Below are positions 18,128 to 27,200 of a stretch of 64,000 bases of DNA, piece after piece. Every line of letters begins with the position of its first letter. Within the stretch, counting starts at the first letter, position 1. This DNA comes from Pseudomonas sp. UBA1879 (GTDB lineage: Bacteria > Pseudomonadota > Gammaproteobacteria > Pseudomonadales > Pseudomonadaceae), in NCBI RefSeq assembly GCF_002338065.1, contig NZ_DDHJ01000004.1:573943-637942 (forward strand). The letters run 5' to 3'. The translations under genes and the position numbers were made by a program. The notes below the pieces were generated by a model. That model was not told where the DNA came from, made no database searches, and saw nothing but the letters and a program-made list of their open reading frames with translations.

Positions 18128-18823
18128 TTAGCCGGGCGTTGGCGCTTGATGGCTAGTCCACCGTTCTTGCTTGTAGAAGGCCACGGTGGTTTCAGGGATT
18201 CCACCGACGTCCTTCATCATAGGGATCAACCTTGCTGCCTTGTTTACGTAGTAAAAAAGGACTGGGCTGTACTCGTTCATTGATTGGGTCGGGTGGTGAC
18301 TGACAAGGTCAGCCATCTGGACGAGAAGAGCGCGTATCTCGCTGACAGCAACCCCAACGACTGACCCTGTTTCGTTACACATTGTTATGAAATCGCTGTA
18401 AGACTGCGGATCTCCAGTTGTCTTGGCCCCTCGTAAAGCTTCCGCGACCATATGTGAGACGAACAGCTCGGTGTCCCTTGGGATCGGAGAATTCGTTCTG
18501 ACAAATCCAACGCTGGATGCCAGGCTTTCGTTTAGCCTTTTATCCATGTCCTTCACTGCCTCCAACACCTCATCCGCAACTTTGTCCCGCTTCATGGTGT
18601 TGAGTTGGAGTTGCTGCATACGAAGAGAACGCAAGATTCCGATGAAGCCAAGCATTCCAATAACTGGATTGAGGATGCCGCCAAAATAGTCCCCAAAAGT
18701 ACCCCAATCCGCTTTTGAATCTGAGGCCGTGAAGCCAAATTGCGAGTTGTATAGCAGCAGGATTAAGAGCATCAGGAGCAAGAGCGCGGCAGCGATGAAT
18801 GCGGCTTGACGGTCGGTGTTCAC
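18128..18823 (-). CDS. membrane protein resembling putative phage abortive-infection proteins (PutAbiC-like)
   Basis: 231 aa. Two N-terminal membrane segments (FIAAALLLLMLLILLLYN, residues about 9-26, and the VIGMLGFIGILRSLRM region, residues about 55-70) flank WGTFGDYFGGILNPVIG. This GTFGDxxGGxLNP linker is typical of proteins annotated as putative phage abortive infection (PF16872) and related membrane sensors. The rest is a cytosolic helical domain (QLQLNTMKRDKVADEVLEAV). A defence role is inference from this similarity and from the accessory setting only. Confidence 0.6.
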   Translation of the reverse strand: MNTDRQAAFIAAALLLLMLLILLLYNSQFGFTASDSKADWGTFGDYFGGILNPVIGMLGFIGILRSLRMQQLQLNTMKRDKVADEVLEAVKDMDKRLNESLASSVGFVRTNSPIPRDTELFVSHMVAEALRGAKTTGDPQSYSDFITMCNETGSVVGVAVSEIRALLVQMADLVSHHPTQSMNEYSPVLFYYVNKAARLIPMMKDVGGIPETTVAFYKQERWTSHQAPTPG

Positions 18824-18886
18824 GGTTTGTGCCTGTGTTGTCAGGATGGGTTCGATTGTGGAGGGCGTATACCTTTGAAAGCGCGG

Positions 18887-19570
18887 TTATCGCACCACAG
18901 TTGCCTCTCGGCCACCGAACGGCAGGAAGCACCCGCCAGCACTCTTCATCAGGAAGCGGACCTTCAATTCGCTGCCCTTGGAGAGATTGTACCCCGCCTG
19001 CTTATCAGCGAAGTCAACCTGTAGGTCTTGCGTCCCGATGTGGTCTACATTCAATGAAACTTCATCAGATTCCAGCAATGCTATTTGGCCGCTCCACGTC
19101 ATCCAGTGGTCTTTGTATTTAGCTTTAAAGATGTCGTCTTTCTTCTGGTTGCTGTAGCTGCTTTTGCACCCGACTTCTGCGTTTACCTGCGCGTATGTCG
19201 CAGTGCTTTCGGGATACTGCTCGACAGGGCGGGAGGATGAATAAGTAGTGCTGTTCGCTGTTGATGTCACTAGTTTGGAGTCTGGTGAATGACTGCTGAG
19301 CGGACCCAAGAAGAGATAGAGAACAAGCCACCCAAACCCGATAACACGGGATTGAGTTGAGTAGCCCTTGCGAAGCAGGAACCAGACACAGACAGGGGCG
19401 AGTACCACCATCCCAAGAAAGAGCTGGAGGCTGACCATGCGGTGTGCTGGTTGGTACGGTCTTGGGCCGACGGTTTTGATGGTCGACTTTACGGGAGCAC
19501 CACAACCGGGACACGACTGGGCGGTATCGCTGATTTCCTTGGAGCATTCGTAACACGCGATGAGTGCCAT
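18887..19570 (-). CDS. zinc-ribbon membrane protein of unknown function
   Basis: 227 aa. It starts with a zinc ribbon, CYECSKEISDTAQSCPGCG (Cys pairs CxxC and CxxC, residues about 6-24), then two hydrophobic segments (LQLFLGMVVLAPVCVWFLL and RVIGFGWLVLYLFLG) and a C-terminal soluble domain that contains a lone Cys pair (GCKSSY, GGCFLP). The last domain (about 120-227) has beta-rich alternation. Not assigned. Part of the AT-richer accessory segment. Confidence 0.65.
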   Translation of the reverse strand: MALIACYECSKEISDTAQSCPGCGAPVKSTIKTVGPRPYQPAHRMVSLQLFLGMVVLAPVCVWFLLRKGYSTQSRVIGFGWLVLYLFLGPLSSHSPDSKLVTSTANSTTYSSSRPVEQYPESTATYAQVNAEVGCKSSYSNQKKDDIFKAKYKDHWMTWSGQIALLESDEVSLNVDHIGTQDLQVDFADKQAGYNLSKGSELKVRFLMKSAGGCFLPFGGREATVVR

Positions 19571-19608
19571 ATCACTTCCTTGTCAAAAAAGGCAGTTTGC
19601 CATTACCT

Positions 19609-20081
19609 ATGACTGGCTTCAATTGGCAGATGGTCGCGAGTAGAGCCGTTTTCCAGACGAAAATCCCACCGCCGCCAGGAGAGACTCGCACTGTCAGAGC
19701 CGCTGCAAATTTGGCTAGCAGAGCGCGTGAGGAGTACGACAAAGACCCCGCGACGTTTGCGACCGACTTTACTCGTCAGGATGCAGCGATTCTGAATATC
19801 CAGCGAGCGTGTGAAGCTGCGCTCGACATGGGCCACCACCTCATTCGCCGTGAAAAGCATGGCGTCCCTCAAAGCGCTCGTGATGTATTCGAGTTGCTGT
19901 GCAGAGGCGGATGGCTGGAAGCGTCACTGCGGAGACCCTGAAAAAAATGGTCGGCTTTCGCAACATCGCCGTTCAAGAATATCAGACCCTGCAACTGCCG
20001 ATCACGGTGGCCGTGATCACCCAGCATCTGGACGATTTTGTGCGATTCAGCTCGTGTGTGCTGAGGCGGGATGCGGCCTGA
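19609..20081 (+). pseudogene. hepT (HEPN toxin, DUF86) remnant, frameshifted
   Basis: From about 19690 the frame reads RAREEYDKDPATFATDFTRQ, then DAAILNIQRACEAALDMGHH and GVPQSARDVFELLCRGGWLEAS, typical of HepT toxins of the MntA/HepT pair. The reading then shifts to the next frame at about 19929-19931 (one base lost; restoring a G gives LAETLKKMVGFRN) and continues KKMVGFRNIAVQEYQTLQL to a stop at 20081. The catalytic RX4HXY motif is R-NIAV-Q-EY, so the His is replaced by Gln as well. The N-terminal 25 residues are not HepT-like and no mntA antitoxin gene is nearby. I infer a decayed toxin. Confidence 0.7.
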
Positions 20082-20104
20082 ATCAGGGCGAAAGCGCCTC
20101 TGTT

Positions 20105-20140
20105 TGTGAAATTTCTCCCTCCCTGTGAAACGTTGTGAAG
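20105..20140 (+). promoter_or_regulatory. TGTGAAA iterons upstream of the first T3SS-associated gene
   Basis: TGTGAAA at 20105-20111 and 20124-20130 and TGTGAAG at 20134-20140; the last two are exactly 10 bp apart. The unit TGTGAAA-N3-TGTGAAR is the reverse complement of the TTTCACA-N3-TTTCACA boxes at 28072-28088 and 28248-28264. It ends 91 bp before the start of the 153-aa gene. See finding on the shared box. Confidence 0.5.
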
Positions 20141-20231
20141 CCTCGCAATAAAGGCCATTTGCCCGTGCTACCGTCCTCGAAGGGTGTCGTTAATGTGACG
20201 ATGCCATCATTGGATTGAGGGAGCAGCGCAC

Positions 20232-20693
20232 ATGAGTACCGTATCCGCCACCAGCAGCCAGCCGAGCAATCAGAAGTCTTCGACCTCGGCGTTCGACGAC
20301 AAGCTCAATATCGCCAAGTCCAGCAAGATCATCGCCGACTATATGAAACAGAACGGCAAGGGTGCGATGACCAGTCAGGATCTCGCCAAGCTGGCCGGTG
20401 ATACCTCGGGCAAAGTGCCTGCCGACGTATCAGCGGCAGCGCAGTACATGCAGCGTCACCCTGATGTGTTCACGGCCATTGAGACCCATGACGTGGCCGG
20501 TGCCGATAGCCTGTCTGGCGTCTGGAACTTCGATTGGGCGGCCAACGGTGGCTTGAACGGTACGGCGACCGACGCGATTGCGAAGATGCAGGACACCTTC
20601 GATCTGGCGATTGCCAAGTCGGCGCAGATCACAGAAGTGACTACCGGTAAGAAGGCTGAACTGGACTCCACCAAGCAGCGCCCAAGCAACTGA
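20232..20693 (+). CDS. T3SS-associated secreted-type protein with needle-like C-terminal tail
   Basis: 153 aa. The N-terminal 25 residues are rich in Ser, Thr, Gln and Asn (a T3SS export-signal-like composition). The middle (about 30-105) contains TSQDLAKLAGDTSGKVPADV and IETHDVAGADSLSGVWNF, a pattern I associate with HrpK/NolX-type secreted proteins. The last 42 residues (112-153), DAIAKMQDTFDLAIAKSAQI and on to KKAELDSTKQRP, match the 54-aa needle-like protein at 28417 in about 30 of 42 positions. It has no membrane segment. Transcribed alone, ended by a strong terminator. The function is unknown; an accessory needle, tip or secreted partner is possible. Confidence 0.75.
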   Translation: MSTVSATSSQPSNQKSSTSAFDDKLNIAKSSKIIADYMKQNGKGAMTSQDLAKLAGDTSGKVPADVSAAAQYMQRHPDVFTAIETHDVAGADSLSGVWNFDWAANGGLNGTATDAIAKMQDTFDLAIAKSAQITEVTTGKKAELDSTKQRPSN

Positions 20694-20711
20694 TTGCAGG
20701 CGGTCGGATAC

Positions 20712-20744
20712 AAAAATCCCCAGAACGTGTCTGGGGATTTTTTT
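20712..20744. terminator. bidirectional rho-independent terminator
   Basis: A perfect 13-bp stem AAAAATCCCCAGA / TCTGGGGATTTTT (20712-20724 and 20730-20742) with a 5-nt loop. A-run on one side and T-run on the other let it end both the plus-strand 153-aa gene and the convergent translocon gene. Confidence 0.92.
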
Positions 20745-20811
20745 GCCTTGTATGATGCCGCTGGAGGCCGGCTGCAGTGCCCGTGACAAGGCGCTGCCGA
20801 GGCGGCTCAGG

Positions 20812-23800
20812 TCATGAGGTCCAGGTTTCGCCGCCTGGCCAGTCCTTGGTCGGGATGTCGCTGATGGTGCCGTCCTTCACGCCATCGATGCCGTAGCGCT
20901 CGATCGAGCCGCCGAGCACCTGAGCGAAGTCGTCGGCCTTGGCTTGCTGTTGGCCTTCCTTGACCAGCCCGGGAATGATCGCGCCCAGCACGACCACGCC
21001 AGCGCCCAGGAAGCCCAGAGCGCCCGCCACAGAGGCCACGGCCGGCAAGAAGCGCGTGACTCCCAGCAGCGCCAGGCTGCCTTCTGTGACGGAGGCCGAT
21101 CCCGCCAGGATGCCCAGTGAGCCCGCTGTGATCCCGAAGCCGCCTGTGAGGGTGTCACCCCGACGGATCGCCTGAACACCGTCAAAGATGCCGTACGCCC
21201 CCGCTGCGATCCCGGCCAGCCCGCCAATGCCTTTGGCGCTTTCTTCGAAGTTTTTCGCGATGTTTTTGTAGTTCTTGCCGTCCTTGACGTTGTCTTTGAT
21301 TTTGTCGAGCTGGTCGGCGGGCAGGGTGTTGTCCGCCACCAGTTTGTCGCCTTTCGCGATCGCACCGTCCAGGTATTGCTGATAGGCCTTGGAGCCGCCT
21401 TCGGTCAGCACGGTGGCGGTTTGCACGGAGCCGGTGGTGATGTCGACGATGTTTTTGTCCGAGAGCTTGCCGCCGTTCTGAGTCCCGCGCGCGATGGTCA
21501 CACCGGCCAGGAACAGGCCACTCACGGCATGCAAGGTCCCGCTGCCGTAAGCGGCCTTGGCGTCACCGTTCGGGTCGAAGTCCGAGAGTTTGCCGATTTT
21601 GTCCAGGAACTTGGTGCCCTGGCGGAACATATCCCAGTTGCCACGGAAACTGGCGACGATCTGATCGGTCGTGGCCACGCTGCCGTCCTGGTTCATCAGC
21701 AGTTCGGGCGAGTCGTTGCGTAGCTGATCAATGCGCTCGCGCAGTTTGTCCTCGTCCAGCTCGGCGCCGCCATCCTTGCCATAGGCCGCCTTGAGGTCGT
21801 CGAAGGATGAGCCCTTGAAGGCGTTCTCTTGAACGATGCTGGAGAAGTTGTCGTTGAGCTGCTTATCGAACTGTTGGGTAAATTCCGGATCCAGCGCGCC
21901 GTTGTACAGCGCCACTTCCAGGCTGAATGTGCTGCCTGCCGCCTCAGGCGTTTCGGTCTTGAGCAGCTCACGCAGGCGGTCGCCTGAGGCCAGCGAGTCC
22001 TTGTAATACGCCTGGATCGCTTCGCCATGGGATGACTTGCCGACAGCGGCCTGGATATCGGCGGTGTCACTGATGCCCAGCATCGACTGGTAGCTCTGGG
22101 CCGTGGCGTAGAAGTTGGCCAGGGCTTCGGGCTGATTGGTCTTGCCGTCCTGGGTGGAGGCGTCCCAAGCGGCGTCCAGCGCCTTGCCGGACTTGATCTG
22201 ATCCTCGTAGGTCTTGGTCACGGAGTCTTTGAGGCCCGGGTTGGAATCGAACAGCGACTTGATCGACTCGTCCCCTTTGTTCTTGATGTACTCGGCCGTG
22301 GGCTTGTCGTTCTGCAAGATGTTCATGTGGTCGTTGATGTCCTGCAGCACCTTGTCCGGCTCCCAGAACGCGCCGGAACCATTGGCGATCGCCACCTTGC
22401 CGTAGTCATCGCCCCACATCCCGGCCTTGGCGCCTTCGATCACCAGCTTCTGCGCGTTTTGCAGATCCAGCAGCACGGCGGCTTTTTCTTCAGCGGAGTA
22501 GTTTTCCGGGTGCTCGAAGACGTCCTTGCCCAGCTTGCTGGTGTCCACGTTTGCCGTGACGTTGCCCGAGACGACGCTCGACAGCAGTGCGCTCAGGCCG
22601 GTGGCGTCGGCGGGGGCGGAATTTTTCAGCCAGGTCTGAATGTCTGCCTTGCTGGCTTTGCCATCCGCGCCGCCGGCCAGCAGCTGGCTGGACGTATCGA
22701 GGATCTTGAACGCGCCCGGTTGCGACCAGAAATCCAGTGCAGCCTTTTCCTTGTCGGACAGCTGCGGATTGGCGTCTTTGTAGTCCTTGATGTTCTGCGC
22801 GGTCAACGTGTCGCCCGCATCGGTCTTGCCACGAATCGAGTCGTACTTCTGTTCGAGGATCGCCGCGTACTCGGCGATTTCTTTGGAACCGGCGTCGGCA
22901 TCCGGCTTGGCCTTGAGAAAGTCCTTGTAGCTGCTGATGTCTTCGCTGGCCTGGGCTTTGGGCAGCGATTCGAAGCCGTATTTGCCGAAGTCTTGCAGGC
23001 GCCCGGCTTCGGTGCCGTGCTTGGCTTCGCCGCCCTTGGTGAAGCCGTCGATGCTGCTGTTGGCCACGTTGTCGCCGGTCAGCACTTTGCCGTTTTCGTC
23101 ATAGCCGACGATGCGATCCAGCACCTGACCGGCGCGGAAGGCCGCATTCGGGTCAGTCTCGAAATCACCCACGCGTTCTTTGAGGGCGTCTTTCACGCCG
23201 CTCTGGTTGCCCAGGTTCTTGAGCAGCGGGTTGGCGTCGATGATCTCGCTGGCGGAGCGTTTGTCATCCTTGGGCAGCTCCCAGACGATGCCCGCTTTTT
23301 CGCCTTGTTCGCGAGCGGCCGCATCGCCGCCAACGTCGGAGGCGTGTTCCAGCTTGCCTTTGAGACTGTCGAAGCCGTCCTTGCCGAAATCCTGCAGGCG
23401 TCCAGCTTCGGTGCCGTGTCTGGCTTCGCCGCTTTTGGTGAAGCCGTCGATGCTGGTGTTGTCCACATTGTTGCCAGCCAGACGCTCACCGTTCTCGTCA
23501 TAGCGCACCACATGATCCAGCACCTGACCGGCGCGGTAGGCTGCATCGGGATCGTTTTCGAAGTCGCCGACCTGCTCCTTGAGCATGTCCTTCACGCCGC
23601 TCTGGTTGCCCAGATTCTTGAGCAGCGGGTTGTCGTCGATGATGTCTTGAGCGGAGCGCGTATCGCCCTCCGGCCGTTCCCACTTGATGCCCACCGCTTC
23701 GGCTTTCTCTTTGGAGGCGCTGTTGTCGCCTGCGGTCTCGATGTGCCTGAGCTCGCCCTTGAGGTTTTCAAAGCCATATTTGCCGAAGTCCTGCAGACGA

Positions 23801-24192
23801 CCGGCTTCGGTACCGTGCCTCGCGTCGCCGCCCTTGGTGAAGCCATCGACCCGGCCATTGCTGACGTCCTTACCGGCGATGCGCCCGCCGCTTTCGTCCA
23901 ACTGCTCAATGTGGTCCAGCACCTGAGTTGCCCGGTACGCGGCGTCGCGGTCGGTCTCGAAATCACCGACGCGCTCCTTGAGCTTGTCCTTCACGCCGCT
24001 CTGGTTGCCCAGGTTCTTGAGCAGCGGGCTGTCATCGATGATCTGTTCGACCGTGCGGTGGTCATCCTGGGGCAGTTGCCATTCGATACCGGCATCCTTG
24101 GCTTTGGCGCGGTCGACGGCATCGCCCCACAGGGCGCCGGTGTTACCGACGGCTTCGGCAATCCTGGTCATTTCGGTGACAGCGAGGGACAT
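20812..24192 (-). CDS. NolX/HrpF-like T3SS translocon protein with three tandem repeats
   Basis: 1126 aa. ATG 24192 has AAGGAG 8 bp upstream. The N-terminal third is three imperfect repeats with a period of 133 residues: LLKNLGNQSGVKD occurs at 57, 190 and 323, each followed by VGDFE, then VLD, DGFTK and HGTEAGRLQDFGK. This architecture (N-terminal imperfect repeats, soluble middle, two C-terminal hydrophobic segments) matches HrpF of Xanthomonas and NolX of rhizobia, secreted proteins that insert in the host membrane. The hydrophobic segments are GIGGLAGIAAGAYGIFDGV and ALLGVTRFLPAVASVAGALG plus the following GAGVVVLGAIIPGLV, near the C-terminus. HrpF is about 800 aa, so this is a long version. 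Downstream of the HrpK-like gene by 66 bp, probably co-transcribed. Confidence 0.75.
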   Translation of the reverse strand: MSLAVTEMTRIAEAVGNTGALWGDAVDRAKAKDAGIEWQLPQDDHRTVEQIIDDSPLLKNLGNQSGVKDKLKERVGDFETDRDAAYRATQVLDHIEQLDESGGRIAGKDVSNGRVDGFTKGGDARHGTEAGRLQDFGKYGFENLKGELRHIETAGDNSASKEKAEAVGIKWERPEGDTRSAQDIIDDNPLLKNLGNQSGVKDMLKEQVGDFENDPDAAYRAGQVLDHVVRYDENGERLAGNNVDNTSIDGFTKSGEARHGTEAGRLQDFGKDGFDSLKGKLEHASDVGGDAAAREQGEKAGIVWELPKDDKRSASEIIDANPLLKNLGNQSGVKDALKERVGDFETDPNAAFRAGQVLDRIVGYDENGKVLTGDNVANSSIDGFTKGGEAKHGTEAGRLQDFGKYGFESLPKAQASEDISSYKDFLKAKPDADAGSKEIAEYAAILEQKYDSIRGKTDAGDTLTAQNIKDYKDANPQLSDKEKAALDFWSQPGAFKILDTSSQLLAGGADGKASKADIQTWLKNSAPADATGLSALLSSVVSGNVTANVDTSKLGKDVFEHPENYSAEEKAAVLLDLQNAQKLVIEGAKAGMWGDDYGKVAIANGSGAFWEPDKVLQDINDHMNILQNDKPTAEYIKNKGDESIKSLFDSNPGLKDSVTKTYEDQIKSGKALDAAWDASTQDGKTNQPEALANFYATAQSYQSMLGISDTADIQAAVGKSSHGEAIQAYYKDSLASGDRLRELLKTETPEAAGSTFSLEVALYNGALDPEFTQQFDKQLNDNFSSIVQENAFKGSSFDDLKAAYGKDGGAELDEDKLRERIDQLRNDSPELLMNQDGSVATTDQIVASFRGNWDMFRQGTKFLDKIGKLSDFDPNGDAKAAYGSGTLHAVSGLFLAGVTIARGTQNGGKLSDKNIVDITTGSVQTATVLTEGGSKAYQQYLDGAIAKGDKLVADNTLPADQLDKIKDNVKDGKNYKNIAKNFEESAKGIGGLAGIAAGAYGIFDGVQAIRRGDTLTGGFGITAGSLGILAGSASVTEGSLALLGVTRFLPAVASVAGALGFLGAGVVVLGAIIPGLVKEGQQQAKADDFAQVLGGSIERYGIDGVKDGTISDIPTKDWPGGETWTS
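22957..24093 (-). repeat. three tandem in-frame repeats, period 399 bp (133 aa)
   Basis: Encodes residues about 34-412 of the NolX/HrpF-like protein. Repeat units share PLLKNLGNQSGVKD, VGDFExD, AGQVLD and HGTEAGRLQDFGK. Identical stretches at DNA level (CCGCTCTGGTTGCCCAGGTT-type words on the plus strand) point to recent or maintained duplication. Confidence 0.85.
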
Positions 24193-24258
24193 GTGACAGG
24201 CTCCTTGACTGAATGAGTGAACGCCGCCCGCCACCCTTGGCTGCGGCGTTCGAGGGGG

Positions 24259-27200
24259 TTATTTCTTGTCGTAATCGACGTGCAGGTCTTCATCGAGGCG
24301 ATTGCTCGACGAACCATGGTCTTGTGGCGTTTCATCGAAGTGCTGCCACTCGGCGCTTTGGAAGCGAAACAGGCTGTCATCGGGCGGGGCTTCGCGGCCG
24401 CCGTAGTTGTGGATCGAGTAGTGCAGGTACTCGACCTTGTCGCCCCAGTTGTCCTGAAGCAGGCCGTCGGCCGCCAGGTCGCGGTACCAGTCGTTTTCCT
24501 TCTCACTGGCCTTCTGTTTTTTGTTGTGGTCGACGAAGTAGCCGATGATTCCGCCGATGACCGCCAGCACCACGCCGACGAGGAAGAAGGGCCCTGTCAG
24601 CGCCGCCGCCGAGCCTGCGCCGACCAGCGCCGCCGCGCCCAAAACCCCCGCCGACGCACCGAAGGCGCCGGCGGCGATTTGCAGACCGCCGGCCGCTTTG
24701 GCCAGCGGATCGCCCGTCTCGATGCCGCTCTTGATGGTGAAGGCGCCCAGTACGATGTCGGCAAAACCGCCCACGACGTCCGAGGCGGGGCCGAGCACCT
24801 TGATCACCGAACCGGCAATCTTCGCGGCCTTGCCCGCTCCGAGTTTCGCCGCACCCGCGCCCGACACCGCGTCGTCCAGGCGTTGGGTGATGCCGCCTTG
24901 AATCTTCTCGGCATCGGCGAAGGTGCCCTTGCCGTCGCCGAGGATGTTGGAGATATCCGGCGTGATGTCCAGCGCGTTGCCGATCTTGGTCTTCAGCGCT
25001 TCGGACAGCTTGGGATCGCGCACATCCACCAGCGGCGACTGAATGCCTTGCTTGCCCCAGATTTCCGGCAGGGTCTTGTCCAGGCCGAGGAAGTCCACCA
25101 GGCCGCCTTTGCCCACCAGATCGGCGACCGCGTCGCCGAGTTTGACGAAGTGGTTGCTGGCCCCGGCGAAGCTCAGGAAGTCCTTGGCGATGGCCAGTCG
25201 CTGCTGCGGTGTCTCCGCCAGCTTGCCGCCGTCGCCCGCCAGTTGGTAGATCCCGGAAAACAGCGAAACACCGGCGCCCATCGAACCCAGAATGCCTTTG
25301 CTGTTCAGCGCGCTGAAGACTTCGCCGAGGGTGCCGCGGTCGGCAATCGGCACATACGACTTGGACAGTGCGGTCTTGATATCGGCCTCGGTGACCTTGC
25401 CGTTGGTCTTGTACGCCTCGCCGACTTCTTCCAGCGCCTTGGTGACGGCGGACAATTTTTTCTTGTCGCCCAGACCTTCTTCCAGAAACTTCTCGATGAC
25501 TTCCTGGGTACGACGTGGCAGGTCGAGCAATTCACCTTTGAGCACGCTTTTGAGCAGGCCGAATTCGTCTTTGGTCGCCAGTTCCTTGTTCTCGTCGGAG
25601 ATCTTGCTCGGCTCGGCGATCAGGTCGTTGAGGTCGCTGGTCAGGCCGTCTGCCTGAATCGACTGCGCGGCCTTGGTCGCGGCATCGGGGTCGAACAGCG
25701 ACAAGGAGGTCAGGGTGTCGCTCAAGTCCTGCTGCGCCTCATGTTCCTTGCCCTGTTTCTGCAGGTCCTTGAGGTAGGTGACGTAATCCGGGTTGTGGGT
25801 GAGGTCCAGCAGCTTCTGCTTGATCTCGTCCTTGTTGGGCAGGCGGTTGATGGCGCCGTCCATTTTCGACTTGTAGTCAGCGCTGACCGTCGGATCGGAG
25901 AACAGGGTGCCGATCTGCTCCTGCAGTTTGCCGCCGTCGATGATGTCGTGCATGTCGGCGGAGGTCAGTTCGGTCTGCTTGTCGTCGAACACACGCCAGG
26001 TGCCGCCGAAAGCGCCGGGTTCTTCTTCATAGCCGGTCAGGCCGCGGCCGTTCTGGTAAGCCGCCTGGGCTTCAAGGGCGCGGACCAGCTTGGCACGCGG
26101 GTCATCCTTGGCGATCGATCCGTCCTCGACGCCCTTGCGGTAATCGTCCAGCAACGCCTTGGTGGCCAGCTCACTGACGGTCAGCTCCGGGGAGTTTTCG
26201 TCCTTGTCATCGGCCTTCACGCCGGTGCCGAGGTTGAGCACGTCCAGTTCATCGTGGGAGGGCAGGCCAGCCTTGCTGCGGGTGTCGTCGACGTCGGTCT
26301 TGGTCCAGGCCTCCCACTTGGCGACCACGTCGTCGTACAGCTGCGGGCTCAGCTCCTTGGAGACGATGACCTTGCCTTCGCGGGTCTCGTAGCGAATCAG
26401 GCCGTCACCCAGTTCGTCCGGCGAGCCGAAGGTGATGTCGGTGTTTTTCAGGAAGTCGTTCGGCCCGGCCAGTTTGTAGCCTTCGTCTTCGCTCTTGTGA
26501 ATCTTGCTCCAGGTCTCGTTGGCGGTGCTGGCGCTCTCGAACAACTCCGGGGTCAGGTCTTTGGAAACCACGACCCTGGTGCCGTCGTGCAGCGCGTAGG
26601 TCAGCGTCTCGCCTTCCTGGCCGACGGTCCAATTGAAGTTCTTGTAGTCGTTGAGGCCTGGCACCGGCGTGCCGCGATCGGCCAGCACGGCGCCATCGGA
26701 CACGGCGGTGTTGATGTCGGCGGACTTGGCCGGGTCATTGATCACCTCGTGCAGCGAGGTGAGGTAGTCGAACAGTTGCGGGTTGTCATCGCGGGCCACG
26801 ACCACCTTGTCAGTATCAGTGTTGTAGCGGATCAGGCCCGGGCCGACCTCGTCCACTTCACCGACTGCTGTGCCGGAGTAGGGCGGCCAGACTTCGTTGT
26901 CTGTGGCGCGGCGATACCCGTCCGCTTCGCTGGCGCTGATACCACTGAGGCTCGCGTAGGCATCGTTGACGGCCTTGAACAGCGTCGGGTTATCGCGTTC
27001 TGAGACGATGTGTTTCTCGCCGTCCTGGGTCACGTAGCGCACCACGCCCGGGCCCATTTCATCCGCCGAGCCGATGCTCAGGAAGTCGCCCAGTTTCGGT
27101 GGGGTGGCATCGGAGGCGACCTGTTTGTAGCCGTCGGCTTCGCTGGCGTTGATCCCGGACAGCGCCTTGAAGTCTTCGGCGACCTGCTTGAACAGCGTCG

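Noticed and set aside
22327..27003. Plus-strand open frames of 629 aa (22327-24216) and 928 aa (24217-27003) opposite the translocon genes
   Set aside because: They are antisense frames of the highly GC3-biased minus-strand genes, with Val/Leu/Ala/Arg-rich, motif-free translations and no ribosome sites. The minus-strand products have clear repeats and family features.
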